Source of the DNA: Clostridia bacterium
Lineage (GTDB): Bacteria > Bacillota > Clostridia > Saccharofermentanales > Saccharofermentanaceae
DNA length: 64,000 bases
Direction: 5' to 3'
Assembly (NCBI GenBank): GCA_016287245.1
Contig: JAEEWG010000003.1
Coordinates: forward strand, 62,001-126,000
Of this stretch, positions 34,190 to 43,597 are shown one piece after another; positions within the stretch are counted from its first letter, which is position 1, and the number at the start of each line of letters is the position of its first letter. The position numbers and the translations under genes were made by a program. The notes beneath the pieces are model-generated. The model was not told where the DNA came from and did not search any database. It worked only from the letters and a program-made list of their open reading frames with translations.

Positions 34190-37100
34190 CTCAAACAAGA
34201 AAGAATCGGTGCGTCCGGTCAGGAAAGTAACGGCCGCCGATCTGGCCTCTTCCGAAGAGCCATCACGCAATCTCCGCGAGAAGATCCACGACTCCCTTAC
34301 TGAATCCATCAACTACAAAGCCGTCATCCCGCGTCTCCTGCTTCTGCTGACGCCGGTGATGGTCGCTTTTCTTTGTTCCCCGCTCCTTAAGCGGGATCAG
34401 GCAGATTTCATCTACTGGTGGGGCATGCTCTACCTCTTCGGCTGGGCTGCCTTCCCGCTGACGGCCTATGTCTTCCGCGGATTCGTTTCCGCCGGATACG
34501 GCTTTGCCCGAAGCATCGGTCTTCTTGCGACGGCCGGCCCGCTGTGGCTCCTTTCCTATCTCGGGATCTGGAGATCCTTTAACCGCCCGATGACCTGGTT
34601 TATGTTCTTCCTTCTGATCATTATCAGCTGGGGCATGCCGAAGACACGTGATGCCGCAGTCAAAGCGCTTTCCATCAATTCCAACATCGGCCACATCATC
34701 TTTGAGGAAGTCCTCTTCACCGCAATACTGGTCGCATTTTGTTTCTGCAAAGGCATCGTCCCGAATATCAACGGTCAGGAAAAACTCATGAACTACGCCT
34801 TCATGAACTCCATGCTCCGTTACGACGGGCTTCCGGCCAAAGACCCGTGGATGGCCGGCGAGTCGATCAACTACTACTATTTCGGACAGTATCTTTTCAC
34901 CTATCTTACGAAGATGCTGAACATCACTCCCGGAGTGGCCTATAACCTTTCCATGTGTACCGCGATCGCGCTTCCTTTTGCTTCCGCCTTCTCCCTCGGC
35001 CAGCTCTTCATCGACGGACTTGGCCAGAAGAAAGACTGCCATGTCGCTCCGGCATATCTTCCTTTTGCCGGACTTCTTTCCGCTTTCTGCACCATGATCT
35101 TCGGTAACTCCCACTCCTTCTTCTACGATGAGCAGAGCTTCGGCAACAAAATGCTCTTTTGGAAGATCTGGGAAAAGCTGGGCATAGACGTTGGTAACAC
35201 CAGCGGATTCTTCTATCCGAACTCCACGCGTTTCATCGGTCATAATCCGGATATCGGCGACCATACGATCCATGAGTTCCCGTTCTATTCCTACCTGATC
35301 GGCGACCTTCACGCCCACGTCGTAAGCCTTACCGTGGTCCTTCTGATCATCGCCTTCATCTTCATCGCGATCTTCCGCGCGGAATTCCCGAAGCAGAAAC
35401 TCACATGCACCTACCGGTTCCGCGGTTTTATCAAGAATCTGGCTTCGGAGATGAAGCATATCTTCCGCCCCGAGTTCTTCGTCTGCGCCTGCCTCCTCGG
35501 CATCTCCCAGATGTGTAACTACTGGGACTTCCTGATCTACTTCATCTTTTGTTCCATGGGTCTTCTGGTCTATCACGCCAGGACGTCCACATATCTTGTC
35601 TCCTTCTCGAGCTTCCTTTGCTTCGGTATCGAAGTCGGCGCGATCTTAGGTGTATATCTGAAGTTCGGTGAAAACATCTTCCTGCACCTGTGTCTTCAGA
35701 TGCTGATCTTCGTTGTCGCCTACATCCTTTCGACTGTTTTTCCGTCCGCATTTTCACGGACAGGCACGAATATGGCGATGCTCTTTGCCCTTTCTTCGAC
35801 CATCGCCCTCTCCTTCAATTTCCACTTCGACATGATCTCCAACATGATCGCACTGGTCGACCGTCACACCTCGCTCTTCCAGTTCCTGATCGTCTGGCTC
35901 ATCCATATCCTGCTGCCGCTTGCGCTGGTGGTCCTGGTCGTATCGACCAAGCGTCACGCTTCTTCGAAGAGCAAGCTTCCGGTCCTTCCATCTCCGATCA
36001 GCCTGAAGCGTCCGGATATGGCCAAGGCCTATGGAGTGCGTATCGAAAAGACTGTTTCTAAAGAAAGAAAGCAGAAGAAAGAAGATGACGGATCTTTTGC
36101 CGAAGAAGACGAGACCGTCCTTATGCAGGATCCGGATACCGGCGAGGAGATCGCGGTCAGAAAAGAAAAGACTTCGGTCATCGAAAAGGCAGAGCCTTCT
36201 GACGAGATCTCCAAAGAAGATACAGCTGGGAAAGAGGAATCTTCCGAAGGATCCGGAGAAAAGCGTTCGCTTCCGCGTTTCCTCCTCATCCTCGGCACAT
36301 TCTTCGCACTTCTGGACTATCACTTCGCAAGATTCGGAGATATGCTCCTTTGCAAATTCTTCAGAAAGCGCTCGATCATCGATATCTTCATGGTCGGTAT
36401 GACCGTGGTCGGCGCACTTCTCCTTCTTGCACCGGAGATCATGTATGTACGCGATATCTACGGCTACGAGAGCCAGCGCTCCAATACCATGTTCAAGTTC
36501 ACCTTCGCAGGATTTGTGATCTTATCACTGGTGGTCGCCTATACCGTCTTCCGCTTTATGGGGCACCTGACACGCCAGGGCAGTCCTTCTTTCTGGGGAC
36601 TTACGGTCGCCGTCATCATGCTCATCCTGGTGATCGCGATCCCTGGTCACTACACGCTGCGTTCCCTTGAACAGCGCACCGGAGACATCAAATTATCCAC
36701 CTACATTGGTCTGGACGGAACAACGTATCTTCCGGATGCTGTCCCGACAGTTTACACCTATAACGATAAGAATAAAGAAGTGCCCGGTATGCTTAAGCCT
36801 TACGCGGAAGCCATCGACTGGATCAACGAGAATGTCGAAGGTTCCAGAAATATCTGCGAGGCATACGGCTACAGTTACACAGAGCGATGCATCGTCGCCG
36901 CCTACACAGGACTTCCGGATATCGTCGGCTGGCAGACCCACGAGAACCTCTGGCGTTTCCACGGCTGGATCAATCCGAAGACCGGCAAATTCGAAGATGA
37001 CCCGAATAACAGCGTCTTTACGAACTATATCAATCCGCGACATGACGATGTAAGAACGATCTACACCAGCACAGATGTCACCGAAGTCTTCCGGCTTCTG

Positions 37101-37244
37101 CATAAGTACGATGTAACCTATGTCATCTGCGGCTCCATGGAACTCGATGAGTTCAATCTCATCTTCTATCCGTGCCTCGACCAGCTCGGCGAGAAGGTTT
37201 TCACCTCCAGTGACGGAACGCTCTGCATCTATAAGGTACAGTAA
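34161..37244 (+). CDS. DUF2298 (YYY) membrane protein with charged cytoplasmic insert
   Basis: 1027 residues from GTG 34161, preceded by AAGGAGG and overlapping the upstream gene by 29 bp. A basic 45-residue N terminus, then some 15-18 TM helices. The DUF2298/chlor_Arch_YYY signature INYYYFGQYLFTYL lies near residue 240. A soluble, highly charged stretch of about 100 residues (KERKQKKEDDGSF ... SEGSGEKRS, near 640-720) interrupts the helices. C-terminal extracellular domain with RNICEAYGYSYTERC. DUF2298 proteins resemble oligosaccharyl- and mannosyl-transferases using lipid-linked sugars, so surface glycan transfer is likely but unproven. Confidence 0.82.
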   Translation: MKKNSTKKSDSNKKESVRPVRKVTAADLASSEEPSRNLREKIHDSLTESINYKAVIPRLLLLLTPVMVAFLCSPLLKRDQADFIYWWGMLYLFGWAAFPLTAYVFRGFVSAGYGFARSIGLLATAGPLWLLSYLGIWRSFNRPMTWFMFFLLIIISWGMPKTRDAAVKALSINSNIGHIIFEEVLFTAILVAFCFCKGIVPNINGQEKLMNYAFMNSMLRYDGLPAKDPWMAGESINYYYFGQYLFTYLTKMLNITPGVAYNLSMCTAIALPFASAFSLGQLFIDGLGQKKDCHVAPAYLPFAGLLSAFCTMIFGNSHSFFYDEQSFGNKMLFWKIWEKLGIDVGNTSGFFYPNSTRFIGHNPDIGDHTIHEFPFYSYLIGDLHAHVVSLTVVLLIIAFIFIAIFRAEFPKQKLTCTYRFRGFIKNLASEMKHIFRPEFFVCACLLGISQMCNYWDFLIYFIFCSMGLLVYHARTSTYLVSFSSFLCFGIEVGAILGVYLKFGENIFLHLCLQMLIFVVAYILSTVFPSAFSRTGTNMAMLFALSSTIALSFNFHFDMISNMIALVDRHTSLFQFLIVWLIHILLPLALVVLVVSTKRHASSKSKLPVLPSPISLKRPDMAKAYGVRIEKTVSKERKQKKEDDGSFAEEDETVLMQDPDTGEEIAVRKEKTSVIEKAEPSDEISKEDTAGKEESSEGSGEKRSLPRFLLILGTFFALLDYHFARFGDMLLCKFFRKRSIIDIFMVGMTVVGALLLLAPEIMYVRDIYGYESQRSNTMFKFTFAGFVILSLVVAYTVFRFMGHLTRQGSPSFWGLTVAVIMLILVIAIPGHYTLRSLEQRTGDIKLSTYIGLDGTTYLPDAVPTVYTYNDKNKEVPGMLKPYAEAIDWINENVEGSRNICEAYGYSYTERCIVAAYTGLPDIVGWQTHENLWRFHGWINPKTGKFEDDPNNSVFTNYINPRHDDVRTIYTSTDVTEVFRLLHKYDVTYVICGSMELDEFNLIFYPCLDQLGEKVFTSSDGTLCIYKVQ

Positions 37245-37249
37245 GAATA

Positions 37250-38356
37250 ATGCGCGAAAACTACAGCAGAAGAGACTCGGATACTCTTAAAGGGATCGCT
37301 GTCCTTCTGCTGCTTTTTCATCACTTTTTCTACCGGGGCTATCCTTTTTCTCTGTATCTGATCAAGGATCCGGACACGTATTTTCAGCCTGTTGTGAAGA
37401 TGGCCCGTGTCTGCGTATTCCTGTTTCTTTTTGTCAGCGGACTCGGGATGTACCGCGCCTTTGACAGCAGGATCAGGAAGAGTTCTCATGTCTTTAAGAC
37501 CACATTACGATTCGAAGCCTCCCATATTCTGAAGTTTTATCAGATGTTCTGGTTTATCTACCTGATCTTCGTACCTCTGGGATTTTTCTTCCACCGTTCC
37601 CCCGTCAAGGTGTATTCCGGACGGATCTCCCACATGCTCTTAGACTTCTTCGGGCTCTCGTATCTTACCGAACACCCCACATTCGTAGGATCTTGGTGGT
37701 TTAACGGGATCCTCCTTTTCGTCTACGTACTTCTCCCGATTATTTATCTTCTGCTGAAAAAGCTTCCCCGACTGATCACTCTGCCGCTTCTTTTATGCCT
37801 CATAACAGCAGCCACAGTGGTCCCCGGCACAAGGCGGCTCTCCTATATCGTAGATATCCTGCCATTTATCCTGGGTGCATATGCCGGCCGATATGAGTGG
37901 ATGGAAAAAGCGCGCGACTTCCTGTCAGGAGGCAGGAAGTCTCAATCTTTCAGGCTTCTCCTTCTTCTTTCCCTCATGACGGGCTATATTGTCTTGCGCA
38001 TCCTTTTCCTCGAGAAAAGATCCCTTTCCTATCGCATGGACTGGATCCCGATGTTCCTGATCGCTTTTGCCGCCGATGAGTATCTTCCGAAAAAGGAAAA
38101 TGCTGCTTCAACCTTTCTTCAGACCCTCGGAAGCAACAGCGGGAATATATACCTCTTCCACGGATTCCTTTATTCTCTCTATTTCAAAGACTACTTCTAC
38201 TTTTTGAAATATGCCCCGCTGGTATATGTCTTCGGCATCGCTCTTTGTCTTCTTTTAAGCAGGATCCTCGAATCCCTAAAAGACCTGACAGGCTACAACA
38301 AGGCATTTAAAAGCCTCCACCGAAAACTCGATGGAGGCCGGAATAAAAACTGCTAA
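37250..38356 (+). CDS. Membrane acyltransferase (Acyl_transf_3 / OafA-like)
   Basis: 368 residues, about ten TM helices. Starts with TLKGIAVLLLLFHHFFYRG, the conserved histidine region of acyltransferase family 3, and ends with a basic tail. These enzymes O-acetylate sugars or peptidoglycan at the membrane. It is 5 nt after the DUF2298 gene, so both likely decorate the same surface polymer. Its stop overlaps the end of the convergent Fn3-like gene by 4 bp. Confidence 0.85.
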   Translation: MRENYSRRDSDTLKGIAVLLLLFHHFFYRGYPFSLYLIKDPDTYFQPVVKMARVCVFLFLFVSGLGMYRAFDSRIRKSSHVFKTTLRFEASHILKFYQMFWFIYLIFVPLGFFFHRSPVKVYSGRISHMLLDFFGLSYLTEHPTFVGSWWFNGILLFVYVLLPIIYLLLKKLPRLITLPLLLCLITAATVVPGTRRLSYIVDILPFILGAYAGRYEWMEKARDFLSGGRKSQSFRLLLLLSLMTGYIVLRILFLEKRSLSYRMDWIPMFLIAFAADEYLPKKENAASTFLQTLGSNSGNIYLFHGFLYSLYFKDYFYFLKYAPLVYVFGIALCLLLSRILESLKDLTGYNKAFKSLHRKLDGGRNKNC

Positions 38357-39564
38357 AGAGCTCTGCCGTATGTATACTTGCCCGTCTTTCCTACGATCAT
38401 CTTTCCGTTACTGTCCTTAAAGTACGGGAATACCCAGTAGTAGTTATACTGCGTTTTAGAAGCTGTCTTGTCTGTAAATGCCGTCCCCTTTGTCGTCATG
38501 CCGACATAACCATATGGCTTTCCATCCACGATCCCATAAACGAGATAGCCTTCCGCGCCAGATACGGAATTCCAGGAAAGCTTCACGCCGCCTTTAATAG
38601 AAGAAGCCTTGAGGTTTTCTGCTGCAGGCAGAGTTCCGCCCGTCGCATACACATATTTCATACAATAGCCTGTTACAAGCTTTGTGCTTGGATATGTGAT
38701 ATATGGGAAAACCCAATAGTAATTATATTCGCCGGGAACCGCTTTCGTGTCGGTAAATGTGGTGTTTCCTCTCGTCATTCCGACATATCCGTACGAGCCG
38801 CCTCTGATTCCGTAGATGAGGTATCCTTCCGCTCCCTGGGATTCTTTCCATGTCAATTTGACTTGCCTGAAATTACCACCTGTCGCGCTTAAACCGTTAG
38901 TGTACAAACTATTTACACACTGATCCAAAGCAGAGCGGGACAAAGTAGTTTCATCCTGTCGGCAGAAATGTGTGATCGGACATATCGAGCCGTGATCAGA
39001 AACGATAAAATATAGGTCCCACATACTGAATGGTTCGCCAGCATGATACTCATGCATATTCCAATCCGCAATCAGCGTTCCGTCTTCGCAAAAACAGAAA
39101 TCCAGCTTGCGATAAGATCCATCTGTATCTTTAAAATCTTCTGCATAGATTGGTGTTCCTGCCGCAAAAGTCTCAGATCCGAGCTTGTATGCGATCTGAG
39201 GAGTGATTACTGATTCTTCAGTTATATAGGCCACAGTAGTGCCTTCTCCTACGGAAGCACCTTTATAGACATTCTCAATATCAATGACCATATTCGGAAA
39301 CCTGTAGAACATGGAATAGCTGACAAAATCTAATACATCATTCAGATCTTCCGGCTTTTGGTCGGTCCATGCATTACAATCCTTCTCGCCGCATATCCAT
39401 CCGACGGCATCCGTATCTCTCACCCACATATGATCGTGATCAATTACATTACCATCGGCCTTCAGAGATTTATTTGCAGAGCAGGGGAAAACCATTCCAC
39501 CTGTTACGATCATTACTACTGACATGATTCCAGTCAGCAGTTTTCTACTCACTAATCTTCTCAT
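38353..39564 (-). CDS. Secreted Cys-containing protein with two Fn3-like repeats
   Basis: 403 residues from ATG 39564 (GGGAGGG upstream; about 100 further in-frame codons have no start signal and are AT-rich leader). Signal peptide RKLLTGIMSVVMIVTGGMVFPCSA. Residues 35-250 are an unrecognised domain with CGEKDCNAW and SICPITHFCRQ cysteines. Residues 255-335 and 338-403 are paired Fn3-like modules sharing KLTW/KLSW-x-GAEGYLIYGI-GYVGMT-YNYYWVFPY. Similar repeats appear in clostridial surface proteins. No anchor is visible, so it is probably released. Confidence 0.72.
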   Translation of the reverse strand: MRRLVSRKLLTGIMSVVMIVTGGMVFPCSANKSLKADGNVIDHDHMWVRDTDAVGWICGEKDCNAWTDQKPEDLNDVLDFVSYSMFYRFPNMVIDIENVYKGASVGEGTTVAYITEESVITPQIAYKLGSETFAAGTPIYAEDFKDTDGSYRKLDFCFCEDGTLIADWNMHEYHAGEPFSMWDLYFIVSDHGSICPITHFCRQDETTLSRSALDQCVNSLYTNGLSATGGNFRQVKLTWKESQGAEGYLIYGIRGGSYGYVGMTRGNTTFTDTKAVPGEYNYYWVFPYITYPSTKLVTGYCMKYVYATGGTLPAAENLKASSIKGGVKLSWNSVSGAEGYLVYGIVDGKPYGYVGMTTKGTAFTDKTASKTQYNYYWVFPYFKDSNGKMIVGKTGKYTYGRAL

Positions 39565-39893
39565 AACGATCCCTCCCTTTATGTGTATCATGCTGTCTGC
39601 GAATTCAATCTTTTTACTATATACATCAACAAATGATACTTTCCCGCTACTACTTTCAATAAATTCTTTCCGAATGGCAATCAGAAATGATAACAATACT
39701 TTTCTTTTCATTAGACCAAATCCATTTACAACAACAAATTCCTTAAAAAATTTATAGCAGAAAGCAAGCAAGAAAAATACCATAAATAAAAGAAGTTTAC
39801 AATTTATACACAAAAACACCTTCTGAAGGACCATTCGGAACAAATTCCAAAGGTTTTGCAAGAAGGTGTTTTTGATTTTTCTAATTTGATTGA
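39565..39893. other. AT-rich intergenic region
   Basis: Leader of the secreted protein plus a terminator. No gene is supported. The hairpin ACAAAAACACCTTCT with AGAAGGTGTTTTTG (39812-39826 / 39863-39876) has a loop of about 35 nt and T-runs on both strands. The promoter of the secreted protein should be here, but I could not pick a clear one. Confidence 0.4.
39812..39876 (-). terminator. Large-loop bidirectional terminator beyond nagB
   Basis: Stem of about 14 bp (CAAAAACACCTTCT / AGAAGGTGTTTTTG) closing a 36-nt loop that itself can pair (GGAAC with ATTCC). It lies 18 nt downstream of the nagB stop on the minus strand. Confidence 0.6.
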
Positions 39894-40625
39894 TTACTCG
39901 ATGTAACCGATCTCCTGTGCGAGCTTCTTTTCAAGCACTACGGTCGCATCTCTGTGCATTCTCATGAACGTCGCCGGGCACATCGGATCGATCACGTCCT
40001 GCATGAGAAGCTTCGTGGCAGCTTCTTTCTTGTTGCCGTTGATGATCATGAGGAGAGACTTCGCTCTCATGATGTTGCCCATACCCATGGTAACTGCGTA
40101 ACGCGGTACTTCGTCACGGGAAGCGAAGAAACGGGCATTGGCATCGATCGTGGACTCATCAAGGAATTCCTTGTGTGCGCCATCGAAAAGAACCGGACCC
40201 GGTTCGTTGAAGCCGAGGTGTCCATCCGGACCTACGCCGAGAACCTGGATCTCGATCTCCGTCTTATCAAGAACTTCGTTGAACTCCTTGATGTTCTCGT
40301 CTACATCACCGATTCCCTTGGCTACATAGGTGTTGGCCTTGTCGATGTTGATGTGATCGAAGAGATTTGTGTCCATGAAGTAACGGTAGCTCTGGTTGTG
40401 TGTTGGCTCAAGTCCTACATACTCGTCCAGGTTTACCGAGTGAATCTGAGAAAAGTCCAGACCCTCTTCCTTGCAGCGGCGGGCAAGTTCCTGATACATA
40501 CCTACCGGGCTGGATCCTGTAGCCAGACCGATGGTGCATGTCGGCTTCTCACGGATGATCTTCTCCATGATATCCGCGGCCTTCTTGCTGCCATCCTGAT
40601 AGTTCTCTGCGATAATGACCTTCAT
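39894..40625 (-). CDS. nagB: Glucosamine-6-phosphate deaminase
   Basis: 243 residues, full length. Signatures: GLATGSSPVGMYQELARR (phosphate loop), VNLDEYVGLEPTHNQSYRYFM (catalytic Asp region), GVGPDGHLGFNEPG (ring-opening His). Converts glucosamine-6-P to fructose-6-P and ammonia. GGAGGTG precedes ATG 40625. It is the third gene in a minus-strand unit with glmM and a beta-helix protein, combining amino-sugar breakdown with UDP-GlcNAc synthesis. Confidence 0.96.
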   Translation of the reverse strand: MKVIIAENYQDGSKKAADIMEKIIREKPTCTIGLATGSSPVGMYQELARRCKEEGLDFSQIHSVNLDEYVGLEPTHNQSYRYFMDTNLFDHINIDKANTYVAKGIGDVDENIKEFNEVLDKTEIEIQVLGVGPDGHLGFNEPGPVLFDGAHKEFLDESTIDANARFFASRDEVPRYAVTMGMGNIMRAKSLLMIINGNKKEAATKLLMQDVIDPMCPATFMRMHRDATVVLEKKLAQEIGYIE

Positions 40626-40662
40626 AAAAGCACCTCCATTGGTATTTTATTGGTATTTCTAT

Positions 40663-41337
40663 TTATTTTTTCTCGATGATAATGGATCTTTCTCTCTTAT
40701 CCTTGTAAATGCTGTTGGCCGGAACGACACCACGCACACAGGAAGTCGGATAGACATTGCTGTTTCTTCCGATCACGGTACCCGGATTCAGAACGCTGTT
40801 GCAGCCTACTTCTACATAGTCACCGAGCATGGCACCGACTTTCTTTCTACCGGTATCACATTCCTCTTCCCCGTTCTTGATCACGACCGGGAGCTTATCG
40901 CTCTTGACGTTACTGGTGATGGAACCTGCGCCCATGTGGGACTTGTAACCGAGGATAGAGTCGCCTACGTAGTTATAGTGCGGGACCTGTACAGAATTAA
41001 AGAGGATAACGTTTTTGAGCTCAGTAGAGTTTCCGACGACGCAGCCTTCACCGACCAGAGCGCTTCCTCTTACGAATGCGCACTGACGGACTTCGGTCTT
41101 GTGGCCGATGATGCAGGGGCCACCGAGATAAGCTGTGGCGAAGACCTTGGCATCTTTTGCGATCCATACGTCTTCGGACGGATGATCGAATTCATCTTCC
41201 GGAAGGCTCTTGCCGATCTCGAGGATCAGGTCGGAGATACCGGCCAGGGCTTCCCAGGGATATGTAAACTTGGACAGGTATTCTTTTACCTGAGGATACG
41301 TCTGAGAAAGATCATAAAGGTCGTTAATGGTGTACAT
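40663..41337 (-). CDS. Left-handed beta-helix acyltransferase-like protein (GlmU C-terminal type)
   Basis: 224 residues; the ATG shares its A with the glmM stop (TAATG), and GGAGGTG lies within glmM. Residues 70-200 hold hexapeptide repeats (VWIAKDAKVFATAYLGGPCIIGH; GEGCVVGNSTELKNVILFNS; HYNYVGDSILGYKSHMGAGS), as in the acetyltransferase half of GlmU. There is no pyrophosphorylase domain. With glmM upstream, a stand-alone glucosamine-1-P N-acetyltransferase is a plausible role, though the catalytic His alignment was not verified. Confidence 0.8.
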   Translation of the reverse strand: MYTINDLYDLSQTYPQVKEYLSKFTYPWEALAGISDLILEIGKSLPEDEFDHPSEDVWIAKDAKVFATAYLGGPCIIGHKTEVRQCAFVRGSALVGEGCVVGNSTELKNVILFNSVQVPHYNYVGDSILGYKSHMGAGSITSNVKSDKLPVVIKNGEEECDTGRKKVGAMLGDYVEVGCNSVLNPGTVIGRNSNVYPTSCVRGVVPANSIYKDKRERSIIIEKK

Positions 41338-42713
41338 TATTTCTTCACCTCCACCAGATGGCCGCTCTTTTCCATAGAAGCGATGATCGCATCTACCTGC
41401 TTCTCGCACTCTTCAAGAGAACCGGCCTCAGACATGACACGGAGTACCGGCTCTGTGCCGCTCTTACGAAGAAGAACACGTCCGTTCTCGCCGAGTTCCT
41501 TCGTGCAGGCTTCCACCTGTTCCTTAACGGCTTCATCGGCAAGGGTTCCGTCCTTATCGTCAACAACGACATTCTTCAGTACCTGCGGATACATGGTGCA
41601 GCCGCTGGCCAGAACAGAAAGCGGAAGGTTGGTCGCCAGAAGGACTTCCATGACCATGATGGCGGTAATGATACCGTCACCGGTATGGGCGAACTTTCTG
41701 AAGATAACGTGACCGGACTGTTCGCCGCCGATCGTGTGACCGTTCTCCTTCATGTTCTCATATACATAACGGTCACCAACAGCTGTCTTTTCGTAGGCAA
41801 TACCTGCCTCGTCCAGCGCCTTGTAAAGACCGAAGTTACTCATGATGGTCGTTACTACCGTATTGTTGCTGAGGTGACCCTTTTCCTTTAAGTACTTCGC
41901 GCAGATGTACATGATCTTGTCGCCGTTTACAACATTACCGAGTTCATCGACAGCCAGACATCTGTCTGCGTCACCGTCAAAAGCAAATCCGACATCGAGC
42001 TTGTTATCCACAACATACTTCTGCAGTCCTTCGATGTGGGTGGAACCGCAGCCGGTGTTGATGTTGACACCATCCGGGGTGTTGTTGATGACATAGGTCT
42101 TGGCACCGAGTGCATCGAATACGGAGCGGCCGATCATCCAGGAACTGCCGTTTGCGCAGTCTAGGCCCACCTTGTGCTTCTCGTAGGACTTGGTGGCCAG
42201 GCCGACCAGATAGCCGATATAGCGGTTTCTGCCGGAATAGAAGTCAACGGTCTTACCGATCTTATCTTCAGATGCGAACGGGATCTCTTCGATCTCTCCG
42301 TCGATGTACTTTTCGACCTGATCCTGCAGATCGTCGTCCATCTTCTCACCCTCAAAGTTCATCAGTTTGATACCGTTGTCATAATACGGGTTATGGCTGG
42401 CGGAGATCATGACGCCACAGTCAAAATCTTCCGTTCTGGTGATGTAACTGACACACGGTGTGGTCGTTACATGTAACAAATAGGCATCAGCGCCCGAAGA
42501 CGTGATGCCTGCTGCTAAAGCGTTCTCGTACATATAAGAAGAACGGCGAGTGTCTTTGCCGATCACGATTTTCGCCGGCTCATTCTTACCGGACGTAATG
42601 TGCTGCTGAGAATAGTACCAACCGAGGAAACGGCCGGTCTTGAAAGCATGTTCTGCTGTAAGCACTACACCGGCTTTGCCACGGAAACCGTCTGTTCCGA
42701 AATACTTGCCCAT
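41337..42713 (-). CDS. glmM: Phosphoglucosamine mutase
   Basis: 458 residues. N-terminal MGKYFGTDGFRGKAG, phosphoserine loop MISASHNPYYDNGIKL (Ser102 region), metal loop FAFDGDADRCLAVDE, sugar-binding GGEQSGHVIF, and phosphate-binding RKSGTEPVLRVM near the end. Interconverts glucosamine-6-P and glucosamine-1-P for peptidoglycan and UDP-GlcNAc. First gene of the operon, with GGGAGGAA before the ATG. Confidence 0.97.
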   Translation of the reverse strand: MGKYFGTDGFRGKAGVVLTAEHAFKTGRFLGWYYSQQHITSGKNEPAKIVIGKDTRRSSYMYENALAAGITSSGADAYLLHVTTTPCVSYITRTEDFDCGVMISASHNPYYDNGIKLMNFEGEKMDDDLQDQVEKYIDGEIEEIPFASEDKIGKTVDFYSGRNRYIGYLVGLATKSYEKHKVGLDCANGSSWMIGRSVFDALGAKTYVINNTPDGVNINTGCGSTHIEGLQKYVVDNKLDVGFAFDGDADRCLAVDELGNVVNGDKIMYICAKYLKEKGHLSNNTVVTTIMSNFGLYKALDEAGIAYEKTAVGDRYVYENMKENGHTIGGEQSGHVIFRKFAHTGDGIITAIMVMEVLLATNLPLSVLASGCTMYPQVLKNVVVDDKDGTLADEAVKEQVEACTKELGENGRVLLRKSGTEPVLRVMSEAGSLEECEKQVDAIIASMEKSGHLVEVKK

Positions 42714-42829
42714 TAGAAAATTCCTCCCAGTTTGTGTTTACTGGTAAAATTTTACACTTATGGTTCTTTCTTGAAAATACTTTTTCGCGCATTTTTTCTG
42801 TACGAAATAACGAAAAATCGGAAAAGGCA

Positions 42830-42876
42830 GAAAAAACAGGGCGCAAAAATCAGGCCTTTTTGTCTCTTTTTTGCGC
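42830..42876 (-). terminator. Terminator overlapping the end of the zinc-ribbon gene
   Basis: GCGCAAAAA (plus 42841-42849) with TTTTTGCGC (42868-42876) forms the stem; on the minus strand it is followed by CCTGTTTTTT. It includes the last codons and stop of the gene at 42850. Confidence 0.55.
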
Positions 42877-43368
42877 TATACGAGGCATTCCGGGGCGATG
42901 ACGGGAAGATCCGCAATCCACCTTGATCCCGCGGAGAAGATCGCGCTCAAATGCCTTGATCTGGCGGCCACAGCTGCAGCGGCAGTACCACTGGAGGTTC
43001 TTTCCGCTTTTGATGCCTGTCATCTTCTCAACAGTCAGTTCTCCGAACACCTGTCCCGTGATGTCTTCCATCGCGGCGGAACAACGGCGTGTATCTCCGG
43101 AGAAATCCTCTTCTTTCAATACTTTTCTGGTGGTATCACGATACGGGCAGTTCTCATCAAAGCAGTTACTGATCTCTGTGTGGAGAAGTCTGTGGGAAGT
43201 GATCTTGATGATGTTTCCGCAATCGCAGCGGCACAGCCAGATGACCTTGCCATTAAATCTCTCCGGTGTCTCTTCGATCGCAACTAAATGACCAAATCTC
43301 TCGTCCTTGATGTCTTTGACTTTTCGCCCTCTGTTCTCGATTTTTTTGTTCCTGATAATCGTCGGCAT
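42850..43368 (-). CDS. Tandem zinc-ribbon-like protein, phage/AP2-associated type
   Basis: 172 residues from ATG 43368; the ribosome site is weak (AAGAG). Two similar modules: GHLVAIEETPERFNGKVIW LCRCDCGN ... C-x4-C at 25-75, and GELTVEKMTGIKSGKNLQW YCRCSCGR ... CGSSRH at 110-155. This CRCDCG pattern is common in phage and mobile proteins, linked to AP2 DNA-binding and HNH homing endonucleases, but neither AP2 nor HNH is present here. Highly basic, so probably nucleic-acid binding. No phage neighbours; likely a domesticated remnant. Confidence 0.68.
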   Translation of the reverse strand: MPTIIRNKKIENRGRKVKDIKDERFGHLVAIEETPERFNGKVIWLCRCDCGNIIKITSHRLLHTEISNCFDENCPYRDTTRKVLKEEDFSGDTRRCSAAMEDITGQVFGELTVEKMTGIKSGKNLQWYCRCSCGRQIKAFERDLLRGIKVDCGSSRHRPGMPRIAQKRDKKA

Positions 43369-43515
43369 ATCTCTTAAAACAACCCCTTGTTTCGTTCTTT
43401 TCGGGTAACACAAACCCAATATATACCCATTCTACCCATGGCATTTGAGAATATCAAGATAAAAATTCTTGACGTGATTAACCATACTTGGGAACTGTTC
43501 TTTTCCCAAAGTAAT

Positions 43516-43560
43516 AACAGGGGAAAACCACATTTTGCCGCTTTCCCCTGTTTTATTTAT
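43516..43560. terminator. Terminator beyond the ABC exporter genes
   Basis: AACAGGGGAAA with TTTCCCCTGTT around a loop of about 17 nt, with T-rich sequence on the plus side and TTATTA on the minus side. A second small hairpin, TTGGGAA with TTCCCAA, lies at 43488-43509. Both sit between the exporter operon and the zinc-ribbon gene. Confidence 0.65.
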
Positions 43561-43597
43561 TATCTGTTTTTGCCCGTTAAGTGTAGGCAGGACCGGC

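Noticed and set aside
39565-39861. N-terminal extension of the secreted Fn3-like protein
   Set aside because: AT-rich, no ribosome site; the start at 39564 follows GGGAGGG and begins a clean signal peptide.
41337-42849. glmS-type ribozyme or other riboswitch before the amino-sugar operon
   Set aside because: The 136-nt spacer holds only a terminator and ordinary leader sequence.
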